Assembly: GCA_036925085.1 (NCBI GenBank)
Contig: JAUPFP010000029.1
Span: 2,827,210 to 2,891,209 of the forward strand
Reading direction: 5' to 3'
DNA from: Brachycybe producta
Lineage: Eukaryota; Arthropoda; Diplopoda; Playtdesmida; Andrognathidae
DNA length: 64,000 nt
In this document: positions 24,465 to 35,567 of the stretch, piece after piece
Position numbering within the stretch: the stretch's first letter is position 1
Layout of the letters: each line of letters begins with the position of its first letter
Translations under genes and position numbers: made by a program
Notes under the pieces: model-generated
Seen by the model: only the letters and a program-made list of their open reading frames with translations
Database searches by the model: none
Told to the model about the DNA's origin: nothing

Positions 24465-26400
24465 GTACGTAAAAAAAATTAATTTCTCATTTAATTACAA
24501 TATAAATTTCAACAAAATCTTATTTCTATATTATTCGAGATGTACTTTATTGGTTTTATTTTGTTTTTTGTACGTTAAGTGTATGTCAATTGATTTATTT
24601 CACTTTAAAAACTTTGAAGACATTATACACGAGATACAATGGGGGAGGGGAGCTCACTCTTATAAATACATAGAAGAAACACCAAGACTCCATACAAAGA
24701 CATGGCTGCCATGTATTCTCTATGGACGAACGAACCGGTCGTTACTTTTACTTAAAAATACACAATAAAATGAATATGACTTGAAAGGCTGTTATCCTAG
24801 AATGCTAGTTATGTTTCATTTGAATCGATTTTGATTTGTACCGAACTTTGAAAGCATTTCTAAGGGATAGAAGCGGCGTCGAAACGAGGTCGACCCCTTT
24901 TGTTGCCATGTTAAGTCTATGGCGTTAGGCAGCCATTAGAACAAACTCAATGTATTTTTCTCTCATGTATTTTCAATGGGGGATTCTATAAGTGATGCCC
25001 CTTGTTATAACTTAGTATACATGAGGACTATATATAATATACGTAAGGGAGAGAGAGAGGTTTAGAAATCGAACTTTTAATCATGATTTTCTTCGTTACG
25101 ATCGAATTCGACGTCGATCGAAGCGTAGATTAGACAAAATAAGCTACACTTTAATTCATGAGGTGGCATTTTAGTCGTTCAAATCGTACTTTTAACGATT
25201 CTTCTTTTTCAAACCTTCTTTATTTTCTATGGAGCCCGCCATCATTCTATGTTAACCTATGAGGCCCTCTCTCTCCTGTGGGGCTTTTAACTCATTTTAT
25301 TATTTCGATTTAGTAATATTTTTTTTTTAAAGATAATTTTATTAATTTTTATTTTTAATAATAATTATGAGCACAACATAAAATTTAAAAAGTAAAAATT
25401 TTATTAAATGGAAAAAGTCATTTGTTGCGAATTTATAAAAATTAAAAATAATCGCCAAAAAAAAAAATTGAAATAATTACGATTATTTTATTTTTTAATG
25501 AAATTTCTAACTTTTTAATTATAAAATTGATTTTTTTTTTTAAAAAAAAAAAAATTTGCGTAGTTTTATGTAAGCGCCACTTTTTGTTTTTGTTTGAACA
25601 TTTCTGTACTAGATGGCGCCACAAGAACAGTTTTGGAATGTTGCTTTTTTAATCTAATGACTGTGACGTCATAACCTTATAACTCAATAGCTTTTGGCTT
25701 ATAATTTCTGTATCTAAAAAGGGTTTCTTAAGAAGAGAAAAAAAATGATGCTGGATGATTAAATTTATGTTTTAATTTCGATTTTATTTTCATTTTTAAT
25801 CAAGATATTGAGCCTTATGATTTTTGAAAGTTTCATTATTTGATTTTTTTTTTTTACCTGAAATCGATTTAATTGCATAATTTAGACCCCTTTGGCTTTT
25901 GAGTTTAGTAACCCCACCCCCCTGGTTTTTTTCTCTAACTCACCCATTAGTTTTTGGTTCTTTTTCTGAAAAAAAAGGGGGGAGGGGAGGTGAAAAAGAC
26001 GCGTTTCCGTCCACATAAAAACATGGCCTTATTAGCTTCTGGCGCAATGGATTTCAACTTGTGCACACAGTTTGTTGCACGCTTCACCTTTTCTTTCTGT
26101 ACTTTGTAATCTTTCTCCCCTTCCCCCTCCTCCCCCCTCTCCTATCTCTCTCCCAACCCCTCCCTCCCCCCAACCCCTTACACAAGTTGCATGAAAACTA
26201 GCTTCAGTGATACGTGTCAAACAAGAGAGAGAAAAAGAACTACTTATAATAATATATGTAATAGAAAATACTGCTACATAGAAACTTTATCAATTCTAGC
26301 CTCCGTGTACAGTCCTTTCATCTTATTGTGGATTCAAAAAAATACATATTTTGCAAATAAGACTTGTTAGAGAGGCTAGAGCCACCCACAGGCTCCTGTT

Positions 26401-26612
26401 AGAACAGGTAGTTAGAATTAGGTGAAAACTTCAGTTGGCTCCGCCCTTTTTATGACGACTGGCAACTTCTAATTGGCTGGTTATGTAGTCTGAAGTTGAA
26501 AAGGGCGGATCATGTGACGTCAGACTTCATAACCAGCCAATTAGAAGTTGCCGGCCGTCATAACAAGGGCGGAGCCAACTGACGTTTGCACCTAATTCTA
26601 ACTACCTGTTCT
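26401..26612. mobile_element. ACAGGCA/GGCTCCGCCC fold-back element, copy B
   Basis: The terminal 24 bp AGAACAGGTAGTTAG...AGGTG are exactly mirrored at the right end. The shared core GTTGGCTCCGCCCTTTTTAT and AACTTCTAATTGGCTGG follow in both arms around a CATGTGACGTCAGAC centre. Non-coding. Confidence 0.8.
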
Positions 26613-26805
26613 GTAGACAGCTTCTGAATTTTTTTTTTTTTTTTTGCTCCGCACTTTGATGAGCGGACAGACCAAATATCAACCAATTAGAAATTGAAAA
26701 GAGCGGGGCATGTTACATCAGACCAAATAAACCAATTAGAAGTTGCCGTTCGTCATAAAAAGGGCGGAGCCAACTTCTGTTTATTCCGTTTTCTAATTGC
26801 CTGTG
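26613..26805. mobile_element. ACAGGCA/GGCTCCGCCC fold-back element, copy C (chimeric)
   Basis: It abuts copy B. Its left end (GTAGACAGCTTCTGAATTT) is the type found in copies E and F. Its right end (GCCAACTTCTGTTTATTCC, ATTGCCTGTG) is the type found in copy D. It therefore looks like a recombinant between two subfamilies. Confidence 0.65.
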
Positions 26806-27389
26806 TATTTTGAGAACTAAATTATCTTTTTAATAACAGTTTAGTCGAATTTTAAGAGCTAAACTTATCAACTTTTTAGCATTTTTGAAGCTTTAAAAAG
26901 TATTAGCAGGAATACCTTTTAAATTGAAAGCATTCAGAAAATACGACCTTAAATTCCTTAGATAAAAATCTCCGATTCGGTCATTTTAACAATGGACACG
27001 GATTTGCTTTGTTTCTGTTATTTGGGTTATTTTTTTTTTAATTAGGTGTCGCTAGCCTCTAATCCAAGTTGCATCAAAGGTTTTTAAAAAAAATCTCCAA
27101 TACAGAGATACTAATGAGGTTGTTAATTGAAAGAATTATCGAACTTTGATCATTCATTCTTTTTGATTTCTGCTCACTTGAGGCTAGCAAAAATGATTAC
27201 GTAGGTGATTTTTCTGATAGCAGTTTTGACTACGACACATATATAAGGGAAGGTTGGGTGGTTGTACGATAAAGAGTTGGTTTGTTGGCTCGATTGTCGT
27301 TTAGCCTCCTCCTTCTTCCTCTTATGCCAAGTGTGTATCTCCATCCAATCCACCTCAAGAAGAGAATACATGTAACTAACTACATAATA

Positions 27390-27391
27390 AG

Positions 27392-27432
<41 letters not shown>
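27390..27432. repeat. (CT)n microsatellite
   Basis: About twenty CT units, uninterrupted. A G homopolymer with GGGGAGGGG follows at 27479-27495. Confidence 0.9.
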
Positions 27433-27433
<1 letters not shown>

Positions 27434-27832
27434 GAAAAGAGAGAAAAATGGAAATTTCAGCAGCAAACAAGAATATGTGGGGGGGGGGGAGGGGTGGTAG
27501 TGGTTCTCAACCACTAACCAACCAAAAAAACCAACCCGGTTTTATTATACAATCTGCTATTTGCTGCATAGACATCTGTGTCTAGATATACATGTATATA
27601 AAATAAAATACAAAAAAAAAACACACGCAAAGTCAATGGAGAGATAGAAAAAGGGGTGTGTTCTAATACATAGTTGCTTGCGTTGCATATTATATCTAGT
27701 TCATAAAAAAAAGGAACTTAGCTGTGTGTGTTTTTTTTAGAAGTAAACAGTGTTATATTTTGTATAAAGTAGCTAGTTTATCTTTGAGAGACTCTCAAGG
27801 GCAGCAAAAGATAGAAAACTACACAGGCAATT

Positions 27833-28028
27833 AGAAATCGGGACAAACAGAAGTTGGCTCCGCCCGTTTTATGACGAACGGCAACTTCTAATTGGTTGGT
27901 TATGTAGTTTGACGTCACATGCTCCGTCGTTTTCAACGTCGAACCACACAACAAACCAATTAGAAGTTGCCGTTCGTCATAAAACGGGCGGAGCCAACTT
28001 CTGTTCATTCCGATTTCTAATTGTCTGT
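27833..28028. mobile_element. ACAGGCA/GGCTCCGCCC fold-back element, copy D
   Basis: A 196-bp near-perfect palindrome: ACAGGCAATTAGAAATCGG, then AGAAGTTGGCTCCGCCCG, AACTTCTAATTGGTTGG and the mirrored right arm ending AATTGTCTGT. The centre has TGACGTCACATGCTCCG. No unambiguous target duplication. Confidence 0.85.
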
Positions 28029-28315
28029 CTGATCTAATTGCCTGCTAGTGAAATCTGCAAAGTTCAACACTAAAATGTATTGCATTTTTGCAGAATCATC
28101 AAATGTATTGCATCACTGGTTTGGTTGTTTTGCATGCAAGTTTGCCTAGGCAATCTGCACACTGACTGTAATATATACACAATGGATGATGTGAAAAGCA
28201 TTAGCTAAAATAGTAGTAGTGTAGGAGACTAGCATAACATTACATTTATACATCGTATATTAACAAGTCAGCACTTATGTATGCGGTTGTTGTAGCTCGT
28301 TGCCTCTTCTATATC

Positions 28316-29146
28316 GAAGGGGGGTCGGCAAACCTTTTTTCTGAAAAGGGCCGGATGGTGAAAACATTTTAGGCTTTTGTAATAAATTTATATAAAGGTA
28401 GGAAAGAAGAAAAAAACGTCGAAAGTGAGTGAAGAATCGTCTGCTTTTTGAAGCTAAAAGGAAGACATCTTTGTTCAACTGCAATATATAAATATATACA
28501 GACAGGCAACGGTAGACAGCTTCATAATTTCTTTGGCTCCGTCCTTTTATGAGCGTCAGACCAAATATCAACCAATTAGAAGTAAAAAAAAATGGCGGGG
28601 CATGTGACATCAGACCCAGTACCAAACCAATTACAAATTGATGACGCTCGTGAAAAGGCGGAGCCACCGAGATTATGAAGCTGTCTACAGATGCCTGTTA
28701 TATACAGAAGGGTAACTCATCTAAGAGCTGAGTATGACCAACAGAGGGCGCAAACTGTAATTAGTGATTCAGTCAATACAATTAAAAATGGATGACATTA
28801 TAAAAGCAAGATGTCTTCCTTCTAGCTTCAAAAAGCAGAGTCTTTATTCACTTTTGGCGGCTTTTTTATTCTTTTATAAATTTATCTTCCTTTAAAAGGT
28901 CATCCATTTTTTTTTTTGGTGATAACATTCATTGAATCCTATTATAACTGAAAGCTCTTAAGTACAGTTTGCGCCCTCTGTTGGCCACACTCAACTATTT
29001 TACAAAATGGTGCATACGAAGAACGCTTAGTGCGACTGAAATTGCAATTGAATTAAAAAAAATTTAATTGCATTGTTAGCTCGCGGGCCATGCGTTAGGT
29101 GGCGTGCCGGATGTTGTCCGCGGGTCGTATTTTGCCTACCCTTGCT
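28316..29146. mobile_element. hAT-like non-autonomous element (about 830 bp) with nested fold-back
   Basis: The left end AAGGGGGGTCGGCAAACC and the reverse complement of the right end (CAAGGGTAGGCAAAATACG) are of the GGGGTCGGCAAAC..GGGCCGG type common in hAT elements. The 9-bp target duplication TTCTATATC lies at 28307-28315 and 29147-29155. Inside, 28370-28475 is the inverted counterpart of 28805-28910. Fold-back copy E has inserted at 28502-28698. No transposase remains. Confidence 0.8.
28502..28698. mobile_element. ACAGGCA/GGCTCCGCCC fold-back element, copy E
   Basis: Arms GTAGACAGCTTCATAAT on both sides, ends ACAGGCA and TGCCTGT, core TTGGCTCCG and CAACCAATTAGAAGT. It sits inside the hAT element at 28316-29146, so it is younger than that element. 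Confidence 0.75.
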
Positions 29147-29516
29147 TTCTATATCTATGAACTTGTTATTATTCACGTTTTTACTTCGCATCAGTGATTC
29201 TCAGAAGAAGTTGTTCTTTCTTGTGTAGATTATTACGATTTTACACACATCCTCCTCCTCCTCCTCTTCTCCTCCTATTTGCAGCTGAAAAAATGTACTT
29301 AAAAAAGTAAAAAAAATAAAAAGATAGAATCATTGGTGATGATGATGACGTTTGAATGTTGTTGTAGTTGTTTACTCTTTGCTTTTTTAAAAAAAAAGCA
29401 AAGTCAATAAAATATAAAGTGAACGATCGAAATGTTGTTCTTTCTGTTCTGCCTCTTGGTTACCGCCGCATACTTTTGATGATCGAAACACGTTTATTTT
29501 GTGGTCGTCGGCGTCG

Positions 29517-29660
29517 ACAGGCATCTGTATACAGCTTCAGAATTTCTTTGGCTCCACCCTTTTATGAGCGTCAAGACCCAATAACAAACCAATTAGAAAT
29601 TGATGACGCTTATAAAAAGGCGGAGCCAAAGAAATTCTGAAGCTGTCTACAGATGCCTGT
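29517..29660. mobile_element. ACAGGCA/GGCTCCGCCC fold-back element, copy F
   Basis: 144 bp. ACAGGCATCTGTATACAGC on the left mirrors GCTGTCTACAGATGCCTGT on the right with one mismatch, then AGAATTTCTTTGGCTCC in both arms. It is flanked on both sides by TGGTCGTCG-type sequence, which may be a duplicated target or a pre-existing GTC repeat. Confidence 0.8.
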
Positions 29661-29759
29661 TGGTCGTCGTCGTCGTCGTCTTTAGGCATCTTTTCGAGGG
29701 TTGTGATTAAAACGATCATATCCAATTGATAATAAAATTATTAAGGATTTTTTTTATAG

Positions 29760-30260
29760 GAACTGCTGATTTTCAAACATCTTTAATTATTTTGTCTTTC
29801 ATAATAAAAAAAAATAAAAAAAACTAGAAAATGTTTTAGAAACTAGAAACTAATTGCAAAAAGTTTTAACTTGAATTTCATTTTATTTCTTCAAATAGTT
29901 TTAAGAAAACCACTTTATTGAACACCGATTATTCAATGTCTATCTTTCAGGTGCAAAATTAAAAAGAAATGTTTAATTTTAAAAACTAGAAAGGGGGCAG
30001 CTCGATCACTTATGACGAATATTTTTCATCATGAATTTTTTTGATATCTTTTCAAAATGAAACTGTTTTAAAATTGTCTACTTTATTTTTTTATCCTGTT
30101 TGATATGTTTCAAAATTAAACTTTTTATATCAGTTTTAAAATGATCTAAATTTTTCATATGTGATTGAGCTGCCCCTTCTAGTTTTTAAAATAATTAAAA
30201 AATTTCTTTTTAATTTTGCACCTGAAAGAAAGAATTGAATAATCGGTGTTCGAGAAAGTC
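29760..30260. mobile_element. AACTAGAAG-family fold-back elements upstream of HMGB exon
   Basis: Contains TTTTAGAAACTAGAAAC and TTAAAAACTAGAAAGGGGGC on the left and GAGCTGCCCCTTCTAG on the right, with CAGGTGCAAAATTAAAAAGA ends. The outer region looks like a second, partly deleted copy. Confidence 0.6.
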
Positions 30261-30416
30261 GTTTTCTTAAATTTTTGTAATTAATTAAAACATTGTTTAA
30301 ATATATTAATTAAATTGACCGGTTTTTTTTTTTTTGTCTCGTTTGTTTTTTTCAGATTTTTGCAGTTGATTTCAGTTTGTTTCCGTTAAGTCTTCATACG
30401 TAAAAGTTCTATCGTG

Positions 30417-31436
30417 ATGGGTAAGAAAGCAGGTGACAAACCGAAGGGTCGTATGTCGGCTTATGCCTACTTTGTTCAAACGTGTCGAGAGGAACACAAA
30501 AAGAAACATCCTAGCGAGAATGTCGTCTTTGCCGAATTCTCCAAGAAGTGTTCCGAGAGATGGAAGGTAGGTGGTTTTTTTTTTTAAACGTTCGACAAAC
30601 TTAAAATAGATGCTGAATCAATCCGGGATTCTTATAAATTTTGTTGCTCGTTTTCGTTGCAGACAATGTCCGACAAGGAGAAGAAACGTTTTCAGGATAT
30701 GGCCGAACGTGACAAGAAACGTTACGAGACAGAAATGTCCACTTATCAGCCACCGAAAGGAGCTGCCGGCGTCAAGGGAGGAAAACGCAAGCGAACAAAG
30801 GATCCGAACGCACCCAAACGAGCGCTGTATGGATTGCATGTGTTTTTTTTTTGTTCTGTTATTCTGCAAGTTCAGATGAGCAACAAGAAAGATTAATTAA
30901 GTGTTAGAAACTAGAAGGGTAGCTTGAATCACTTAACAGTATTTTCGTGTTATCTTTCCAAAGATGGCCCTTAAGGGATTGGGCTTTTCTTCTAGTTTCT
31001 AAATCACTTTCAGGTTTTTCTTCTGAAAGAATAATGAAGAATTCGAGAGAGGCGTTTAAACTAAAATCAGCTTAAAACATTGCTTTCTTGTATTTGTAGG
31101 TCTGCCTTTTTCTGGTTTTGTCACGACGAAAGGAGTAAAGTTAAAGCGGTGAGTCCAGACTCGAACATCAGTGACGTTGCTAAAGAGTTGGGTAGGAGGT
31201 GGGGAGAAGTTACCGACGACCAGAAGGCAAAGTACGAAGCGATGGCGGCTAAAGACAAAGCGAGATACGAAAAGGAAAACAATGCATACAAGAATAAGAA
31301 AGCCAAACCGGTGGTGGCCAGTCTTCCGAAAGTGGTTCCCAAAGCTGCTGCCGGTTATGACGACGACGAAGATGAAGATGACGAAGAGGGTGAAGAGGAG
31401 GAGGACGAGGATGATGATGAGGAGGATGACGATTAG
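30417..31436 (+). CDS. HMGB1: HMGB-type high mobility group box protein
   Basis: An abundant nuclear DNA-bending protein (family knowledge). Coding exons 30417-30566, 30663-30826 and 31100-31436 give 216 aa, almost the length of vertebrate HMGB1 and HMGB2. Box A (about 9-79) starts [20 protein letters not shown] and contains [16 protein letters not shown]. Box B (about 95-165) starts [20 protein letters not shown] and contains [14 protein letters not shown]. The tail from about residue 191 is almost purely Asp/Glu ([18 protein letters not shown]), diagnostic of HMGB1/2/3. The start exon opens at an acceptor (30355), so there is an upstream non-coding leader. Intron 2 contains an AACTAGAAG fold-back. 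Which vertebrate paralogue is closest cannot be said, so the symbol is generic. AATAAA occurs at 31514 and 31540. Confidence 0.93.
30899..31075. mobile_element. AACTAGAAG-family fold-back element in HMGB intron 2
   Basis: A short copy: GTGTTAGAAACTAGAAGGGT mirrored by CTTTTCTTCTAGTTTCTAAA. It fills most of the intron between exons 2 and 3, within about 75 bases of the exon 2 donor and directly before the exon 3 acceptor. Confidence 0.8.
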
Positions 31437-33119
31437 AGAGAGAGAAAGAGAAAAACGGCAAAAGAAAGAGATGTTTGAATTTGAGCTTTATTAGAAAAGC
31501 AGAGAGAACAACAAATAAAACAAAACGAAATAAGTTTTAAATAAAAGGAGAGAAAGAAAGAAAAAAACTTTTCTCTCGCAGGTTCCGAATATTTTAGACG
31601 TTTTTCCTTCCTGTCCTTGGATTTGAGTTGTTACGTTGGATGAGTTAAATTAAACCAACGTTTTTTTTATATATATAAAACTTTAACTCTCCACTTCACT
31701 ATTTTTTCTTTGTTTTGTTTTCATTTTTATTGATGTTTTTCGTTCAGGTGGTCGTCGGTCGTCTTAATTTTTTTCCTTCTCGGGTTCACCAATATCTTTT
31801 TATTCGAGTATCTCTTTCCCTCCATTTTGTAGCATTGGTTTTGTTTAAAGTGCAGTCTCGTAATTCGTTCCATTCACTTTGTACATTTCGCTATTTTTGT
31901 TTAAAATAATTTAGAACGACGTGAGGGTTATTATTAAAAAGAAAAACTCGAGAGACAAAGACCGATGTTGGTTTTCATTTTTATTTTGAGGCGGCGGCAG
32001 AAGGGAAGGGAGGGTGTTTTCTTTTGTTTTTCATTATATTTACTTCTTGACTCTTGTTGACTGGTTAAAGATTTTCATCCCAATTTAAATTGGATAAAGG
32101 CACAAACAGTGTGATAAATGTACCTTTTCTTGACTCGTTTTAAATGTTTTAACTAGAGTTCTCGTTATGTTGGCGATTTTTCTCATGAATTTTTTTTTTT
32201 GATACAGTAAAACGAATTGCCAGTTGTATCAAGTTTTTCTTAATGACTCTTAATTTAAGTTGTCTTATTTTATTTTGGATAATAATTCTTATTATACAAC
32301 AGTAAGAGCTCAAAGTCTCGGTAATCTTTTTGTTCCGTTAATCCAATGCGGGAGGGTTTCCTCTCTGTTAGAAAGAAGAAAAAACATTTCCAATTTATTT
32401 CTGTGCCTTTATTTTAATGCACTGTATTTCTTGAGAAAACGGTCCATTTATTAATATTGGTTACTTCTAAGCACAAATGTTTGAACATATTAGAAAAAAA
32501 AAGTTTCAAGAAAAAAATCAACCATTTATTTTTTTGATACAGCACTTTGTATAAATTCGAGAGAAAAACCCAATTCTTTAAGAAGTTGTTCTCTTCATAC
32601 GAATGTCCACCACATCCTTTTTTTTTCCGAAGACTTCACTGTACTTTTCATTTCTGTAATAAATTTTAATTGGTTGTAATTATTGTCTCGAGACAAACGA
32701 CTAAAGGTTGGTTTATACTGTTAAAAAAAATGGCTATACGATAATGCTAAGCAGTAATAGTATTACTTTTAACATATTTTGCTTCGTTGGGTTTGTTACT
32801 GTCAATCTGCGGAACGTATTCAAATTTTGCAATTTCAATAGCAGGTTGGTTGTTGTGCAGATTGCCTGATTCCGCAGATTGAATCTGCACAACAACCAAC
32901 CTGCTATTGAAATTGCAAAATTTGAATACGTTTTAGGTGTTGAATTTTGCAGATTCACTAGCAGGTTGTTTGTTTCTTGGCCCAAATGTACAAAGAAAAC
33001 GTTCTTTTACAAAGTGAACGTTTTGCTGCAAAAGTTCTTGTGTTCACTTTGCTTTTCTCTGCTATTTCTCCAAGTATAAACCAAACTTTTACTCAATTAT
33101 TGCAGTATCTACTTACGAA
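31437..33119. other. HMGB 3'UTR and convergent intergenic DNA
   Basis: It begins with GA-rich 3'UTR sequence and candidate poly(A) signals AATAAA at 31514-31519 and 31540-31545. The remainder is AT-rich with no gene recognised, apart from the perfect hairpin at 32813-32932 next to the EXOSC9 3' end. Confidence 0.6.
32813..32932. repeat. Perfect hairpin: 51-bp arms, 18-bp loop
   Basis: The left arm 32813-32863 (AACGTATTCAAATTTTGC ... GTTGTGCAGATT) is the exact reverse complement of 32882-32932. The loop is GCCTGATTCCGCAGATTG. Part of the arm recurs nearby (TGCAGATTCACTAGCAGGTT at 32949-32968). It may be a young fold-back element or a small-RNA hairpin; nothing coding is present. Confidence 0.9.
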
Positions 33120-35081
33120 TCATTTTTCTTCAGTGTCCAATATCATGATCGAATCTTCTTCGCTGTCATCGCTTAAATCGACTATTTTAAAGAAGTTAGT
33201 TCCATTCATTTTACTTAAAAGCAACTAAAATAATTCATACCAGTTTCTGTACGTGTTATTTTTAAAAGGCCTTTTTTGATTATGGGACTTTTTTTGGTCT
33301 GGTCAAACGTGACCTGAACTTCATCATCATCATCACTGTCTACTGAATAACCAGACCACTTCGATGGACCACCTTTACCAAATTCAGCTGTCCCTTTACC
33401 CTAATATAATTAGGACCAACGCTTATTAAAGAATGAAGAAAATTTTGATTTATAAAATTAAGGAATCACCAGCACGTTAACAGCTGCTGCAAATCTGTAA
33501 ACATAAATGTAAGAAAAAAGTTAAAAATATGAACTTTGTATTGATTAATAACATTATTACGTGTTCTCTTCGTTATCATTGGCTTTTTTGACTCCTTCCT
33601 GAACTGTTTCTTGGACGTCATCTTCAGCATCGCTGATATTCAATTCGAAAGCAAGCCTCTTGGATGTCGTGATCAGTTCCTCTTCGATGAGCTGAACGAA
33701 CCCTGTCTTCTCGTTGTTAGATCTACAATTAATCAACAAAACGTAATGTAAACAATCCTTTTTTAGATGTCAATTTAAAAACAAACCTCTTGCTAGCATC
33801 TGATTGTAGTGATTTCTTTATTAAATCTATTATTTCTGCAGCTTTTCCCGATGCGATCTGCGTGCACCTGAATATCTGTAAACATCAAATGTTCATCTCT
33901 GAATGTTGTTAACATTCAATATATTCGTTATGGTCTCACTTGATCTTTCTGTAACGACATCGTTCCACCGACGTGTAACGTACAGATCTCTCGATAAGCA
34001 TTCATTCCAACGATCATTTTACCCTCCATCACTTGTTCTTCTCTTTCTGTCGGATCAACAATTAGATACTTTCTGATAGAGAGAGAGAGAGAGAGAAAAC
34101 AAAACTCGCATTAAAACGAATCGATCGAAATGTTCGAAACCCAATCCGTACCCATTGTCGAAAAAAGCAAACGTAATGCAGATCGGAATATGATGGATGC
34201 TAAGAGGAACTGAATGTCTGTCTTCTAAAGAATGCTGCATCAAAAGAGAAAGACTTTTAAGTTTCTAGTCTAGACAGCAAGCAAGAATCGCTGATGAGGA
34301 ATACAATTGTGACGTCTTCGCCCGAGATCGTTACGTCCGGCCTTCTGCAGTGAGAAAGTGCTGACACTGCCGCTATACTTGCACAATCGATGATGTTACC
34401 ATCGTGGTTAAGTACGTGAACGTCTACACGGATGGCCCAAACTTTCTCACCGGCAACGATACACAACGATTCGAGATCAACAGCTCTCGAGTCGAGTAGA
34501 CACCGTTCCAACAAGCGATTGATCTCTAATCCTTGTTCTGACAATCTAAAAACACAAACAATAAAACACAAAACATTGAAATTATATTCAATTATATTTG
34601 ATCGGAACCTTCCAGTCTCGAAGTTCGGAGCTGCCATCGGAGACAGTTCAACATTCAGATACAGTTGTCCTTCGTTTGGTCTTGTTGCTTTTGGAGCCAC
34701 AACATCACAAGAAACTTGTGCAAAAACCCTATTTTTATTAATGAGTTTATAATTAGGAAACTGATTTTCGGTTTTTAGATTCAAAATTTAGTCATCCATT
34801 ACTTTGTTTGTCCTAGATGTACTTGACAAGAACCTCTCGTTATACCAAAAGCAAGCTTGATTTCACGATAATCGTAAGTGTGACGACCATCTAACCTCTT
34901 TAAATAAAATGATAATTTGACATAACATAGAAAAACACATGGAAATGGACAATTTTTGGCGTCTTCCGTTGTCATAGAAACGGATCACCTATTCATTGAT
35001 TTTAAACGTTTTTACCTTTCCAGCTGCAATTGCTTGCCTTATAAACGCATGTTCACAGTTAGAAACAATCACGTCCTTCAT
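33120..35081 (-). CDS. EXOSC9: EXOSC9 (Rrp45/PM-Scl75) RNA exosome core subunit
   Basis: One of the six RNase PH-like ring subunits of the exosome, structural rather than catalytic (family knowledge). Exons on the minus strand: 35081-35016, 34897-34803, 34728-34609, 34545-34305, 34234-34152, 34072-33940, 33875-33787, 33722-33561, 33494-33470, 33400-33241, 33181-33120. All phases join, 411 aa (human about 439). Family blocks in order: MKDVIVSNCEHAF, KRLDGRHTYDYREI, GQTKVFAQVSCDVV, LSPMAAPNFETGR, LERCLLDSRAVDLESLC, VWAIRVDVHVLNHDGNIID, RRPDVTISGEDVT, PLSIHHIPICITFAFF and LIVDPTEREEQVM. The acidic C-terminal motif VDLSDDSEEDSIMIL matches the human tail. One exon is only 25 bases. The gene is head to head with ATP8A and has a CRE 90 bases upstream of its ATG. 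Confidence 0.95.
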
Positions 35082-35567
35082 TCTAATCAATAATAAGTTG
35101 AAAAAACGACAAGAAAATCAAAAATTTCAACGCAACCATGTGCGAGAACCAAATAACACTTGCGTGTGAATGACGTCACAAACTATGACATTGACATTGT
35201 GACCAGATATCGTTTCTTATAAAGCAGACAGCTTCGAAAAATAAATATAGAATTTACATAAGTTATATTCTTTATCGGTTTAGAAATCTTTTATTATTTT
35301 AACCTTGCTTTATGTATAGCATATCTAATGTTTTATTTTAAAAAAAAGTGATATGGGCATTAATGATCATGCGTATTTTATTCATATAATGAGGTTTTTT
35401 TTTTGTTTAGGGATAAAAGTGACGCATTGACGTGTGATTTTTTCCCTGGCGGCAGTTGCGTCACAAACGGACTTTCATGTCGTGTGAGAGATTCTATTGA
35501 ACGATGTAACGATAACAGACGGACGCAATTGTATTATTTATTCTGTAACATATGAGTTTTGTGATAT
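35082..35567. promoter_or_regulatory. Candidate bidirectional promoter, EXOSC9 / ATP8A
   Basis: Only 486 bases separate the two divergent start codons. A consensus CRE TGACGTCA lies at 35171-35178 on the EXOSC9 side. CRE half-sites (GTGACGCATTGACG, TTGCGTCAC) lie at about 35419-35462 on the ATP8A side, in the least AT-rich part of the gap. No TATA box is placed convincingly. Confidence 0.5.

Larger units (their letters stand above)
22890..30355. other. Intergenic region between SAP30L and HMGB (head to head)
   Basis: About 7.5 kb without a recognised protein gene. It contains the SAP30L 5' flank with a (GTC)n run at 22927-22942, a CRE-bearing fold-back (23450-23690), a candidate promoter and leader exon (24240-24464), low-complexity CT/TCCC tracts (26100-26180), five ACAGGCA fold-back copies, a CT microsatellite and a nested hAT element. 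Confidence 0.6.

Noticed and set aside
26401..29660. Regularly repeated GGCTCCGCCC/AATTGG units considered as a CRISPR-like array
   Set aside because: Eukaryotic context, palindromic whole elements of 144-212 bp at irregular spacing; clearly mobile elements.
31121..31494. Frames opposite or out of phase with HMGB exon 3
   Set aside because: Shadows of the acidic tail and box B codons.
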